A stretch of DNA of 64,000 nt from Nocardioides panacis (lineage in GTDB: Bacteria; Actinomycetota; Actinomycetes; Propionibacteriales; Nocardioidaceae). The DNA lies in NCBI RefSeq assembly GCF_019039255.1, contig NZ_CP077062.1, positions 1,860,001 through 1,924,000 on the forward strand, given 5' to 3'. The position numbers were made by a program, and so were the translations under genes. Below, in pieces: positions 54,702-63,299 of this stretch. The notes beneath the pieces were generated by a model, which did not search any database, was not told the DNA's origin, and was given only the letters and a program-made list of their open reading frames with translations. Numbering within the stretch: the first letter of the stretch is position 1; each line of letters starts with the position of its first letter.

Positions 54702-55132
54702 GCTGCGCCGAGCAGGGGCTCGATGTCGGCCCACTGCTGCCGGGACACCCACGAGGGGTTGGACCCGGCGGGCATGCGCTGCACCTCGAGGTCGTCGATG
54801 CCCGCGACCCGCAGGTCCGCGTCGGCCAGGGCCGAGGGGAACAGGGGGATGTCCACCGGGACCGCGGGCCGGTCGGCCGTCTGGTCGACGACCCCGGTGA
54901 CCCGGCCGAGACCCCAGATCCCCCGGGCCATCCGGCGCCCGTCGCCGGACACCCACAGCAGGACCCGGTCGCCCTCCTGCATCATGGCCGCTCGATATCC
55001 CGGTACGACGCACCGGGAGGTGACCCGCACGACCCCGGTGCCGGCGGTCGTGAGGAGCTCGGGGTTCACGCGCGGGTCGCACTTGAGCAGCCACGCCCCG
55101 AGGTCGCCTTCGGTCACCGCCCGCGCTGCCAT
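54689..55132 (-). CDS. EVE (PUA-like) domain protein
   Basis: The 147-residue protein has the EVE fold: WLLKCDPRVNPELLTTAGTGVVRVTSR, then VLLWVSGDGRRMARGIWGLGRVTG. EVE domains recognise modified nucleobases in RNA or DNA and often occur beside restriction systems, but none is seen here. The ATG at 55132 sits six bases after TAAGAA, a possible leaderless promoter. Confidence 0.78.
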   Translation of the reverse strand: MAARAVTEGDLGAWLLKCDPRVNPELLTTAGTGVVRVTSRCVVPGYRAAMMQEGDRVLLWVSGDGRRMARGIWGLGRVTGVVDQTADRPAVPVDIPLFPSALADADLRVAGIDDLEVQRMPAGSNPSWVSRQQWADIEPLLGAAHRS

Positions 55133-55305
55133 GGCGAGTTCTTACCACGGGACGCTCCGCTCCCGACCTCCCGGCTCCGGCCGGGGGTAAACTCGGGCTC
55201 TCGGCAGTTCCGCGACGCTCGTCCGAGGGTCGGCGCTGCCGGCCTAATCGACGCTCCTGGGGTGAAGAAGCCCGTTTCGGCATCGTCAGAGACCAGGTTC
55301 ACCTC

Positions 55306-55679
55306 GTGCTCGCCCAGTCGTTCCTCAGTGCCACGACCTTCTGTTCCCAGCCCGCTGACGAGGTCGGGGGGCGCCGACGCGTCCCTGGGAGCGGACGCCC
55401 CCCCTCGTCGTGCACGCCGCGGGCGAGCTGGACCTCAAGACGGTCGAACCCTTCCGGGTCATGGTCACCAAGGCGGTGAACAGCGCCTGCGCGGCTCGCG
55501 TCGTCGTCGACCTGCGTGACGTCACCTTCATCGACTCGACGGCGCTCGGGGTGCTGGTCCGTGCCCACAACCGGCTGACGACGCAGAAGCGTCACCTGAC
55601 CGTGCGGACGAAGCACCCGCTCGTCCTGCACCTGTTCGAGATCACCGGGTTGACGGATCTGCTCGACATCCAGGACTGA
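55306..55679 (+). CDS. STAS-domain anti-anti-sigma factor, two frameshifts near N-terminus
   Basis: The core from 55410 (VHAAGELDLKTVEPFRVMVTKAV, RVVVDLRDVTFIDSTALGVLVRA) is a STAS domain with the phosphorylatable Ser in FIDSTALG. It belongs to the SpoIIAA/RsbV type that releases a sigma factor from its anti-sigma. Upstream, G6 at 55366-55371 and C7 at 55398-55404 each appear one base too long; correcting both gives ...SQPADEVGGADASLGADAPLVVHAAGELDL and a length divisible by three. The GTG 55306 is tentative. It may act on the SigB/F-type factor encoded at 43211. Confidence 0.72.
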
Positions 55680-55682
55680 CTC

Positions 55683-55718
55683 CCACGGTCCAGCGCGTCC
55701 TTGACCGCTGGACCGTGG
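55683..55718. terminator. Bidirectional terminator hairpin
   Basis: A perfect 13-bp stem (CCACGGTCCAGCG with CGCTGGACCGTGG, ten-base loop), extended by GACTC/GAGTC outside, lies between the convergent STAS gene and the coiled-coil gene. No clear T-run follows, as is common in high-GC bacteria. Confidence 0.75.
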
Positions 55719-55724
55719 CCGGAG

Positions 55725-56384
55725 TCAGCTGTCCTTGCGCTCCTGCTTCTTGGCCTCGGCGAGGTCGCTGAGTCGCTTCGCGTCGGCTCGCGCGTCGGCG
55801 GCGGCCTGCTTGGTCTCGCGGGCCTCGTCGAGCTGGGTCTTCGCGGTGCGCTGCGCCGCTCGCTTCTTCGTCGTGGCGGCCGAGTCGGCACGCTGCTTGC
55901 GCTCCTGGATGGTCGCGGCACGGCTCTTGGCCCGGCGGTCAGCCGCCGCCTTCTTCGCCGCGGCCGCCTTCTTCGCCGCGGCCTCGGCCTCTCGCTTGCC
56001 GCGAGCCTCTGCTGCCTCGGCCTCGTCGAGCCCGGCGGCGGCACGGCTCTGGGCGGCCCGTCGCTTCTGAGCGGCCTTGCGCGCACCGGCAGCTGCCGTC
56101 TCACGCGCCTGCTCGCGCTGGGATTCGGCCTCCTGCTCGAGCCGCGCCGCCGTCACGAGCGCGTCGGACCGCTCGATGCGGGCGGCGCCGCGCTCCGCGA
56201 TGCCGGGGTTGCCGAACAGGGAACCCGCGAGCTGGTCGGCCGAGCCGATGGCCCGGTTCAGGCTCACGCGGACACCCGAGGTCTCGGGAAGCCGGTCGGC
56301 CAGGCCGTTGTCGACCACGACGAAGGGAAGTCGCGCGATCTCGTAGGGAAGGCTGATGAGGGTGCTGATCATGGTGGTCCTCAC
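55725..56384 (-). CDS. Ala/Lys/Arg-rich coiled-coil protein
   Basis: The 219-residue protein has a short ordered start (LISLPYEIARLPFVVVDNGLAD) and then a long Ala-, Glu-, Lys- and Arg-rich helix with little variation (AAQKRRAAQSRAAAGLDEAE, KKAAAAKKAAADRRAKSRAA). It has no recognised domain. The GTG at 56384 overlaps the stop of the CsbD-like gene (GTGA); an internal ATG at 56372 is an alternative. It is translationally coupled to that gene, suggesting a shared structural or stress role. Confidence 0.7.
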   Translation of the reverse strand: MRTTMISTLISLPYEIARLPFVVVDNGLADRLPETSGVRVSLNRAIGSADQLAGSLFGNPGIAERGAARIERSDALVTAARLEQEAESQREQARETAAAGARKAAQKRRAAQSRAAAGLDEAEAAEARGKREAEAAAKKAAAAKKAAADRRAKSRAATIQERKQRADSAATTKKRAAQRTAKTQLDEARETKQAAADARADAKRLSDLAEAKKQERKDS

Positions 56385-56911
56385 TTCTCGGTCCGGGCGC
56401 GCAGCTGCGCGGCCTGCTGGTCGGTGGCGGCGGCCTCGCGCTCGAGACGGAGCTTCTCGGCGCTCGCCCGCTGCTCGGTGGCGGCCGCGTCGGCCGCGAT
56501 GGCCTCGGCCTCGGTCAGCCGGGACTCGGCGAGCTCCTCGGCGCGCCGCTCGGCGGCTTGCTTGTCCGCCGCCTCCTGCTGCGCGGCGGCGTCGACCGCG
56601 ACCTCGCGCTCCGTCGCCCGCTGACGGTCGACGACGGCCTGCTCCCGCTGCGCCGCCGCGTCCGCCGCGGCCTGCTGACCGGCGGCCTCACGGTCCGTCT
56701 CGCGGATCCGCTGCGTCGCCTCCTCCCGCTTGGCGTCGGCGACGGCCTCGTCGGCGACGGCAGCCCTGCGGTTGCGTGCCTCCGCCTGCTGCAGCTGGCC
56801 CTCCTCGACGAGCTCGTCCTTGCCCGCCAGGGCGCCGGCCACTTCCTTCGCCTTGCCCGCGACCCCGTCGAACAGGCCTTCGCGGGCCTCTGCTGCCTTG
56901 TCGTTGCTCAT
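56381..56911 (-). CDS. CsbD-like N-terminus with long charged coiled coil
   Basis: The 176-residue protein begins with AREGLFDGVAGKAKEVAGALAGKDELVEEGQLQQAEAR, a CsbD-like stress-protein segment (residues about 10-45). It continues as an Ala/Glu/Arg/Gln-rich helix of about 130 residues. CsbD proteins in other bacteria are sigma-B-controlled stress proteins of unknown action. It overlaps the downstream coiled-coil gene. I could not identify a promoter with confidence. Confidence 0.75.
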   Translation of the reverse strand: MSNDKAAEAREGLFDGVAGKAKEVAGALAGKDELVEEGQLQQAEARNRRAAVADEAVADAKREEATQRIRETDREAAGQQAAADAAAQREQAVVDRQRATEREVAVDAAAQQEAADKQAAERRAEELAESRLTEAEAIAADAAATEQRASAEKLRLEREAAATDQQAAQLRARTEK

Positions 56912-57038
56912 GACGTGCGGTGCCCACGTCGGCGGGGATGACACCGCCGTACCGCTGTGACCTGTGCCGCAGCCGGCCGAGTGACGGAGGGCACGTCCGG
57001 GCACGGCATGCGACGCCGGGGCCGGGGCACCTGACCGC

Positions 57039-57134
57039 GTGTTCCTCTTCTTCAGCAACCGCCTCGGCTGTGCCGGCTCCCTCCTGCTCTCGGCAGCCGT
57101 GACTGTCGTCCTGGTCCTCGTGCTGAGCCGCTGA
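57039..57134 (+). CDS. 31-residue single-pass membrane peptide
   Basis: A GTG-started 31-codon ORF reads FLFFSNRLGCAGSLLLSA then a hydrophobic run to LVLSR, a single helix. The FLFFSNRLGCxGSLL start matches a small conserved protein I recognise in actinobacterial genomes. A GGGGCA sequence is a weak ribosome-binding site. The otherwise empty 260-base gap between two minus-strand genes makes it plausible as a real small gene, but expression is not shown. Confidence 0.6.
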   Translation: MFLFFSNRLGCAGSLLLSAAVTVVLVLVLSR

Positions 57135-57172
57135 ACCCGTTCCGGGGCGGCAGGACCGCGCACCGGGACCCG

Positions 57173-58642
57173 TCAGTCGTCGCGTGAGCCCAGGACGACC
57201 ACGTCACCGTGGCCGCCATACCCCATCACGTCCTCGGCGTACTGCGTGCCGTCGAAGGTCACCATGAGCCACCCGCCCCCCAGCTCCTCGGCTCGCTGCA
57301 CCAGCTGCGGATGGGGGATGTTCGTGGGGTACGGCGCGTCGAGCCGGCCGACCCGGCGCATCTGCAGGTCGAAGACCGGGTAGTGGCGGGCCTCCCCGTC
57401 GCTGGCCAGGAACCACCACCGGTCCCCCACGCGCGCGAGGACGGGACCCTCGGTCTGGTGGAGGTCGTCGGCGGCGCCGACCCGCTCGAGCCCCTCGAAC
57501 GGTGAGCCGGCCGAGGTCTGGGCGAGTGCCGGGTGGAAGTCGAAGGGGTCCTGGGACGGGCTCTCGACGAACCCGACCCGCCAGCGGTCACCGATGCGCG
57601 TGAACCCGGGGTCCCAGCAGCCGACGTCGGTCGGCAGCTCCGTCCGGGTGGTCTCCAGCAGGTGCACCCCCGCGAGCAGGTCGTCGGTCGTGGTCAGGTG
57701 CCGCACGTGCACCCCCGAGCCGTCGAAGTCACCCCACGACGAGGTCGCGACCAGCCAGCGGTCACCGTCGCGCACGAGCTGGCCCGCGTGGTCGCCGAGC
57801 AGCAGCCCGTCACGACGGGAGTAGAGCTGGGCCACCTGCTCGAGCCGGGTGGGGTCGGCCAGGTCCAGGGTGAACACCGCCCAGTGCGCCGCGGTGAAGA
57901 ACCCCAGTCCGGCGCAGGTCCAGGTCAGGTAGAGCTTGCCGTCCCGCACGAGCGGGCGGCCGTCGGCGTGCTGGACCACGTGCGGGTCACGCAGCCCGGT
58001 CATCCCGAACAGCCCGGCGCGGACGTCGCCCAGCACCGCACTCCCCGAGCGGACGCCCCACGTGTAGGTGTACGACGCCAGGGTGGCCGGGTCGCGCAGG
58101 TCGACCAGTGCGGAGACCTTGTCCCGCTCGGTCAGCACCGGCCGCCACGCCGCGTCGGGGGTCCGGACCAGCACCGTGGCCTGGTTCTCGCACAGCACGA
58201 AGCCGAGGGTCGATCCGGGCGGCAGCTCGGTCCGGGCGCGCCGCAGCACGCGGGTCACCCCACCCGCGCGCACCTCGAGCGCCGCGGTCCGGGTCCCGGC
58301 GTTCCAGGTCGCGAACACCCGGTCCCCCGCCGCGGTCGACAGCCCCGCGACCAGCACGCCTCCGGGCCGGACCACGTCGACCTCCACCGCGGCGAAGGGC
58401 GCCTGCGGGGAACGGTCACCGCGGGTCACCGCACCGGTCTCGTCCTCGCCCTCGCGGCCGTCCTGGACGAACCCGGGGGCGACGACGTGGAAGGGGCGGT
58501 AGCGGTGCCGCTCGGTCAGCGAGAGGTCGAAGATGGTCTGCTCCTTCTCGGAGGGAGGGGTGGTCGCGGTGCAGGCGGAGACGAGCAGGCCGGCGGCGCC
58601 CGCGAGCACGGTCCGCCTGCTCAGGAGCGGCTGGTCGCTCAC
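57173..58642 (-). CDS. Secreted beta-propeller glycosidase-like lipoprotein (GH43/levansucrase fold type)
   Basis: The 489-residue protein starts with a twin-arginine-like lipoprotein signal (SRRTVLAGAAGLLVSAC, Cys about residue 25), so it is probably exported and lipidated. The rest has the five-bladed beta-propeller pattern of GH43/68-like enzymes, with repeating strands such as LVRDGDRWLVATSSWGDFDGSGVHVRH, VGCWDPGFTRIGDRWRVGFVES and EGPVLARVGDRWWFLASDGE. A DP in RDPHV and an E in TEGPV could be catalytic acids, though not proven. The GTG start overlaps the permease stop, so it is the last gene of the arabinoside operon and may trim arabinose-containing glycans outside the cell. Confidence 0.78.
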   Translation of the reverse strand: MSDQPLLSRRTVLAGAAGLLVSACTATTPPSEKEQTIFDLSLTERHRYRPFHVVAPGFVQDGREGEDETGAVTRGDRSPQAPFAAVEVDVVRPGGVLVAGLSTAAGDRVFATWNAGTRTAALEVRAGGVTRVLRRARTELPPGSTLGFVLCENQATVLVRTPDAAWRPVLTERDKVSALVDLRDPATLASYTYTWGVRSGSAVLGDVRAGLFGMTGLRDPHVVQHADGRPLVRDGKLYLTWTCAGLGFFTAAHWAVFTLDLADPTRLEQVAQLYSRRDGLLLGDHAGQLVRDGDRWLVATSSWGDFDGSGVHVRHLTTTDDLLAGVHLLETTRTELPTDVGCWDPGFTRIGDRWRVGFVESPSQDPFDFHPALAQTSAGSPFEGLERVGAADDLHQTEGPVLARVGDRWWFLASDGEARHYPVFDLQMRRVGRLDAPYPTNIPHPQLVQRAEELGGGWLMVTFDGTQYAEDVMGYGGHGDVVVLGSRDD

Positions 58643-59463
58643 CCCTTGAGGCCGGACCGGGACACACCTTCGATCACGAACCGCTGCGAGAGCGCGTACA
58701 GGATCAGCACCGGGACGCTGGCGATGACGGCACCGGCCATCAGCAGGTCGTAGCGCACGTTGTTCGCCGACTGCAGCGTCGAGAGCCCCGCCTGCAGGGT
58801 CTGGTTCTCCGGGCTGAACAGGACGTACACCGGCCACAGGAAGTCGTTCCAGTTGGTCAGGAACGCCAGCAGGGTCAAGGTGGCGAGCGCCGGGCGCGAC
58901 AGGGGCACGACGATCTTGCTGAACACCTGCCAGGTGTTGGCGCCGTCGAGGTAGGCGGACTCCTCGAGCTCGGTGGGCAGCGAGATGAAGAACTGCCGGA
59001 GGAAGAAGACCCCGAACGCGTTGGCCGCCGTCGGCACGATGACGGCCAGCAGCGTGTCCAACCAGAACAGCCGGCCGACGATCTCGTAGTTCGGGATGAC
59101 CAGGATGACCGGAGGCACGAACAGGGTCGCCACGATCAGCCCGAAGACCACCTTCTTGCCCTTGAAGTCCATCCGGGCCAGGGCGTACGCCGCCAGGGAG
59201 GACGTCACCACGACGAGGAGCGCGTTGGACGTCGCCGCGATGATCGAGTTCGCGAACCACCGGAACACCGGGGTGTCGGTGGCGGACAGGATGGTCCGGT
59301 AGGCGTCCAGGGTCGGCGCCTGGGGGAACCAGGTCGGCGGCGTCTGCGCCGACTCCTGGCGCGACTTGAACGACGTCGAGACCATGAACAGCAACGGGCT
59401 GACGAAGGCCAGCGCGAGCAGGCTCAGGACGACGTACCGCAGGGTGCTGGTGGAGGACCTCAT
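58639..59463 (-). CDS. Carbohydrate ABC transporter permease (MalG type)
   Basis: The 274-residue membrane protein has six helices and the EAA loop EESAYLDGANTWQVFSKIVVPLSRPALA that contacts the ATPase. It is the second inner-membrane permease of a CUT1-type sugar importer. No ATPase is encoded in the operon; CUT1 systems often share one (MsiK-like) encoded elsewhere. It overlaps both neighbours (ATGA/GTGA). Confidence 0.93.
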   Translation of the reverse strand: MRSSTSTLRYVVLSLLALAFVSPLLFMVSTSFKSRQESAQTPPTWFPQAPTLDAYRTILSATDTPVFRWFANSIIAATSNALLVVVTSSLAAYALARMDFKGKKVVFGLIVATLFVPPVILVIPNYEIVGRLFWLDTLLAVIVPTAANAFGVFFLRQFFISLPTELEESAYLDGANTWQVFSKIVVPLSRPALATLTLLAFLTNWNDFLWPVYVLFSPENQTLQAGLSTLQSANNVRYDLLMAGAVIASVPVLILYALSQRFVIEGVSRSGLKG

Positions 59464-60362
59464 GCGCGCGCCCCCTTCCGCTCGCGGAACACCGCGAACA
59501 CGACCACCGACAGCAGCATGAGCGCCAGGGTCAGGATCCAGCTCCCGGCGGCCGCGGAGCCCATCTGGAAGTTCTGCAGGCCGGTCTCGGCGATGTAGTA
59601 GATCGCGGTGCGGGTCTCCTGGCCCGGCGCGCCCTTCGTCATGATGAAGGACTGCCCGAACATGTTCGCCGACGCGATGATCGTCACCATCGTGACGAAC
59701 ATCGTCACCGGCCGGAGGCTCGGGAGCGTGACGTGCCGGAACCGTCCCCAGGCACCGGCGCCGTCCACGCGGGCCGCCTCGTAGAGCTCGCCGGGGACGT
59801 CCTGCAGCCCGGCCAGGAAGATCACCGCGTTGAAGCCGAGCGTCCACCAGATCGTGACCCCGACCAGGCTGACCCAGGCGGCCGGCACCGAGCTCAGCCA
59901 GGCCGTGTCGCCCGACAGCCCGATCGCCCCGAGCAGGGCGTTCACCACCCCGATGTTGGCGTCGAGCAGGAAGCGCCACAGCAGGCCGACGACGGCCACG
60001 CCCAGCACGTAGGGCGCGAAGAAGATCGTCCGGAACGCGTTGCGGCCGCGGAAGCCCTGGTTCATCACCAGCGCCACCGCGAGCGGGACCACGAGCAGGA
60101 GCGGCACCGCGCACACCGTGAAGATCCCGGTGGCCCGCATCGCGTTCCAGAACGGTGCGAACGTCACCGAGCTCGGGTCGAAGAGGTCCGCGTAGTTCCC
60201 CAGCCCCACGAACGGCTTGCCGGGCAGCGTGAAGTCCCAGTCGTGGAGGCTGATCCAGAGCCCCAGCAGGACCGGGGCGATCACGAAGGCGGTGAAGAGC
60301 GCGAGGTAGGGAGCCAGGAACGCCCAGGGCGTCCACGCCCGGCGGCTGGCCATCGTCGCCAT
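59460..60362 (-). CDS. Carbohydrate ABC transporter permease (MalF type)
   Basis: The 300-residue membrane protein has six helices starting FLAPYLALFTAFVIAPVLLGLWISL, and the EAA loop EAARVDGAGAWGRFRHVTLPSLRPV. It pairs with the MalG-type permease. The chosen ATG may be replaced by one three codons later. Only two bases separate it from the solute-binding protein stop. Confidence 0.93.
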   Translation of the reverse strand: MATMASRRAWTPWAFLAPYLALFTAFVIAPVLLGLWISLHDWDFTLPGKPFVGLGNYADLFDPSSVTFAPFWNAMRATGIFTVCAVPLLLVVPLAVALVMNQGFRGRNAFRTIFFAPYVLGVAVVGLLWRFLLDANIGVVNALLGAIGLSGDTAWLSSVPAAWVSLVGVTIWWTLGFNAVIFLAGLQDVPGELYEAARVDGAGAWGRFRHVTLPSLRPVTMFVTMVTIIASANMFGQSFIMTKGAPGQETRTAIYYIAETGLQNFQMGSAAAGSWILTLALMLLSVVVFAVFRERKGARA

Positions 60363-60364
60363 CC

Positions 60365-61711
60365 TCAGGCCCCGAACTTCTTCAGGTTCGCCTCCATGAG
60401 CTTGGTCGCGTTGGCCGCCGACTTCGACAGCGCCGCGTCGACCGACGTCTTCTGCAGGACCGCCTCGTTGACCGCGACCTCGAGGGTCTGCGGCTGCACG
60501 TCACCGAGCCCCGGGACCGGCGGCAGGAAGTGCAGGTTCTCCAGGTAGTCCTTGAGGACGTACTGCTTGGAGTCGGTGAAGGCCGCCTCCTCCCGCGCGC
60601 TGTTGCGGGCCGGGATCATGCCGGCCTTGGACCAGGCGGCCGACTGCTTGCTCATCCAGCCGATGAACGACTTCGAGGCGTTGGCGCGGTTCGTGTCCTT
60701 GGCGGCCAGCTCGGTCAGGAAGAAGTGGTGCGAGTTCGCCCAGGACGCGGGCTGGTCGCCGATCGTCGGCAGCGGCGCCATGGCCCAGTTCAGGCCGGAC
60801 GCGTCGAGGTCGTTGATCTGCCAGATGCCGTCCCACGTGATCGACGTCTTGCCGTTCTTGAACGCGAGGTACTGGGCGTCGGCGTCCACGTTCGTCGGGC
60901 TGTAGCCCTTCTTGATCTGGTCGACCATCCAGGTCAGACCCTTGACCCCGGCCTCGTCGTCGTACGTCGCGGCGGAGCCGTCCTCGGCGTACGGCGCGCC
61001 GCCGTTCTGCCACAGCAGGCTCAGGAACATCAGGTGGGCCGGCCACTTGTTCGGCACCCAGAAGGGCGTCTCGAAGCCCGCCTTCTGGAGCTTCTGGCAG
61101 GCCGCGTCGAAGCTGGCCGCGTCCGTCGGCGCCTCGGTGATCCCGGCCTTGTCGAAGTGGTCCTGGTTGTAGTACATCGCCAGGCAGTGCACGTCGAGGG
61201 GGATCCCGTAGCGCTTGCCCTGGTAGATCCCGGGGCCCCACACGGCGCCGGTGAAGTCCGACTCCGCGAGCCCGAGCGAGTCCGCGAGGTCGTCGAGCGG
61301 CACGATCACCTTGCGGGCGGCGTTGCTGGCGAGCTGGTCGAGGTGCATGGCCCCGACGTCCGGGCCCTTGCCGGCCTTGGTCGCGGCCGGGAGCCGCTGG
61401 TAGAAGTCCGCCCACTCGATGGTGTTCGGCTTGATGGTGATCTTGTCCTCGGAGGCGTTGAACTTCTTCACCAGCGCGGTCATCGCCGGCCCGTCGCCGC
61501 CGGTGAACCCGTTCCAGTAGGCGAGGTCCAGGTCCGGGCCCTTGTAGGCCCCGCCGGTGAAGCCGCCGACGCCCTGAGCGCCGGTGTCGCCGACCCCCTT
61601 ACCGCCGCCGCAGCCCGCCAGCAGCCCCAGAGTGCCGACGGCACCCAGGGTCAGGAAGCCACGACGGCTCATCGGGCTCGGCAGCGACTGGTGCCCGAGT
61701 GTGGGGTTCAT
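60365..61711 (-). CDS. ABC transporter solute-binding lipoprotein (arabinoside/oligosaccharide)
   Basis: The 448-residue protein has a twin-arginine-like and lipobox signal (SRRGFLTLGAVGTLGLLAGC, Cys about residue 34) and a type 1 extracellular binding domain (LDLAYWNGFTGGDGPAMTALVKKFN, TWDGIWQINDLDASGLNWAMAPLP). It captures sugars outside the membrane for the two permeases. Position next to abfA suggests arabino-oligosaccharides or arabinosides. The GGAGCACC region precedes the ATG. Confidence 0.92.
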   Translation of the reverse strand: MNPTLGHQSLPSPMSRRGFLTLGAVGTLGLLAGCGGGKGVGDTGAQGVGGFTGGAYKGPDLDLAYWNGFTGGDGPAMTALVKKFNASEDKITIKPNTIEWADFYQRLPAATKAGKGPDVGAMHLDQLASNAARKVIVPLDDLADSLGLAESDFTGAVWGPGIYQGKRYGIPLDVHCLAMYYNQDHFDKAGITEAPTDAASFDAACQKLQKAGFETPFWVPNKWPAHLMFLSLLWQNGGAPYAEDGSAATYDDEAGVKGLTWMVDQIKKGYSPTNVDADAQYLAFKNGKTSITWDGIWQINDLDASGLNWAMAPLPTIGDQPASWANSHHFFLTELAAKDTNRANASKSFIGWMSKQSAAWSKAGMIPARNSAREEAAFTDSKQYVLKDYLENLHFLPPVPGLGDVQPQTLEVAVNEAVLQKTSVDAALSKSAANATKLMEANLKKFGA

Positions 61712-61746
61712 GTGCGGTGCTCCTCTGTGGTGGGGGTGGCGGCTGG

Positions 61747-63282
61747 TCAGGACTGGTGGGGGGACGAAGCAGGACCCGCGGCGGTGAACCTCAGGACCGC
61801 CCAGGACACCGCGGGCAGCACGGCCGAGATCCGGCCGTCCTGCACCTCGACACCCTCGAGGGGCCGCGGGCGCACCGCGTCGGGTGCGGCCTCGGTGTTG
61901 GTCGTGGTCGGGTCGTCGGCGGTCAGGACGGTGGCCTCGAGCAGCCGCAGCCCGGTGAACGAGCGGGCGTCCGCCTCGAACCGCACCTGCTCCTGCTGGT
62001 CGCGGTTCACGCACAGCACGGTGAGCGCCCCGGCCTGCTCGTCCCAGGTGGCCACCGCGTCCAGGACGGGTACGTCGTCGTGGTCGGCGGTCGAGTGCCG
62101 GCGCACGCGCGGCTCCACGCGAAGCACCTCACCGCGCGCGTAGCGGCTGGCCTGCGCGAACGGGTGGAAGATCGTCTGCCGCCAGGCACCGCCGTCGGCA
62201 CGGGTCATGATCGGCGCGATGACGTTGACGAGCTGGGCCTGGCAGGCGATGCCGACCCGGTCACAGTGCCGCAGCAGGGTGATCAGCAGCGAGCCGACCA
62301 CCACCGCGTCGGTGACGTCGTAGACGTCCTCGATCAGGGCCGGGTCCTCGTCGTCGTACGCCAGTCCGTCCTGCCCGGCGAAGCGGGACTGGTGCCACAC
62401 GTTCCACTCGTCGACGGACAGCCGCAGCCGCCGCTGGGAGCGGACCCGGGCCCCGACGTGGTCGGCGGTGGCGACCACGGTGCGGATCATGTGCTCGAGG
62501 TCGAGCGAGCTGGCCAGGAAGCTGGCGCGGTCGGTGACGTGCGGGTCGTAGTAGGTGTGCAGGGACACGTAGTCGACGAGGTCGTAGCACTCCTCCAGCA
62601 TCGTGGCCTCCCACGCGCCGAAGGTCGGCATCGCGCTGTTGGAGCTGCCGCAGGCGACCAGCTCGATGCGCGGGTCGACCATCCGCATGGCCCGAGCCGT
62701 CTCGGCGGCGAGCCGACCGTACTCGTGGGCGGTCTTGTGACCCACCTGCCAGGGGCCGTCGAGCTCGTTGCCCAGGCACCAGGTCCGGACGTCGTGGGGT
62801 TCCTTGGTGCCGTTGGCCCGACGCAGGTCCGACAGCTCGGTGCCTCCGGGGTGGTTGCAGTACTCCAGCAGGTCCACCGCCTCCTGCACCCCGCGGGTGC
62901 CGAGGTTCACCGCGAGGATCGGCTCCAGGCCGACCCGCTCCGCCCAGCGGGCGAACTCGTCGACGCCGACCTCGTTCGTCTCGACCCGGCGCCAGGCGAG
63001 GTCGAGGCGGCGCGGCCGCTCCGCGACCGGACCGATCCCGTCCTCCCAGCGGTAGCCGGAGACGAAGTTGCCGCCCGGGTAGCGCGCCGCGGTCGGGCCG
63101 AGCTCGCGCACCAGGTCGGCCACGTCCGAGCGGAACCCGTCGGCGTCGGCGGTGGGGTGGGACGGCTCGTAGATGCCGGTGTAGACGCTGCGGCCCATGT
63201 GCTCCACGAACGTGCCGTAGAGCCGGGGGTCCACGGTGCCGATTCGGAAGGAAGCGTCAATTGTGACGGAGGCCACATGCAT
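61747..63282 (-). CDS. abfA: Alpha-L-arabinofuranosidase (GH51)
   Basis: The 511-residue enzyme is a cytoplasmic GH51 alpha-arabinofuranosidase that releases arabinose from imported arabinosides. Signatures include GTFVEHMGRSVYTGIYEP at the start, the acid/base Glu173 in WCLGNELDGPWQ, and the nucleophile Glu292 in SVDEWNVWH. The N-terminal TIM barrel is followed by a C-terminal beta domain. No signal peptide is present. It is first in the operon, divergent from the LacI regulator, with an operator 18-37 bases upstream and a TACAAA element six bases before the ATG. Confidence 0.94.
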   Translation of the reverse strand: MHVASVTIDASFRIGTVDPRLYGTFVEHMGRSVYTGIYEPSHPTADADGFRSDVADLVRELGPTAARYPGGNFVSGYRWEDGIGPVAERPRRLDLAWRRVETNEVGVDEFARWAERVGLEPILAVNLGTRGVQEAVDLLEYCNHPGGTELSDLRRANGTKEPHDVRTWCLGNELDGPWQVGHKTAHEYGRLAAETARAMRMVDPRIELVACGSSNSAMPTFGAWEATMLEECYDLVDYVSLHTYYDPHVTDRASFLASSLDLEHMIRTVVATADHVGARVRSQRRLRLSVDEWNVWHQSRFAGQDGLAYDDEDPALIEDVYDVTDAVVVGSLLITLLRHCDRVGIACQAQLVNVIAPIMTRADGGAWRQTIFHPFAQASRYARGEVLRVEPRVRRHSTADHDDVPVLDAVATWDEQAGALTVLCVNRDQQEQVRFEADARSFTGLRLLEATVLTADDPTTTNTEAAPDAVRPRPLEGVEVQDGRISAVLPAVSWAVLRFTAAGPASSPHQS

Positions 63283-63299
63283 CCCATATTTGTAGCGTA

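Noticed and set aside
54689-55132. A modification-dependent restriction system based on the EVE domain
   Set aside because: No nuclease, helicase or methyltransferase partner lies beside it; the EVE protein stands alone.
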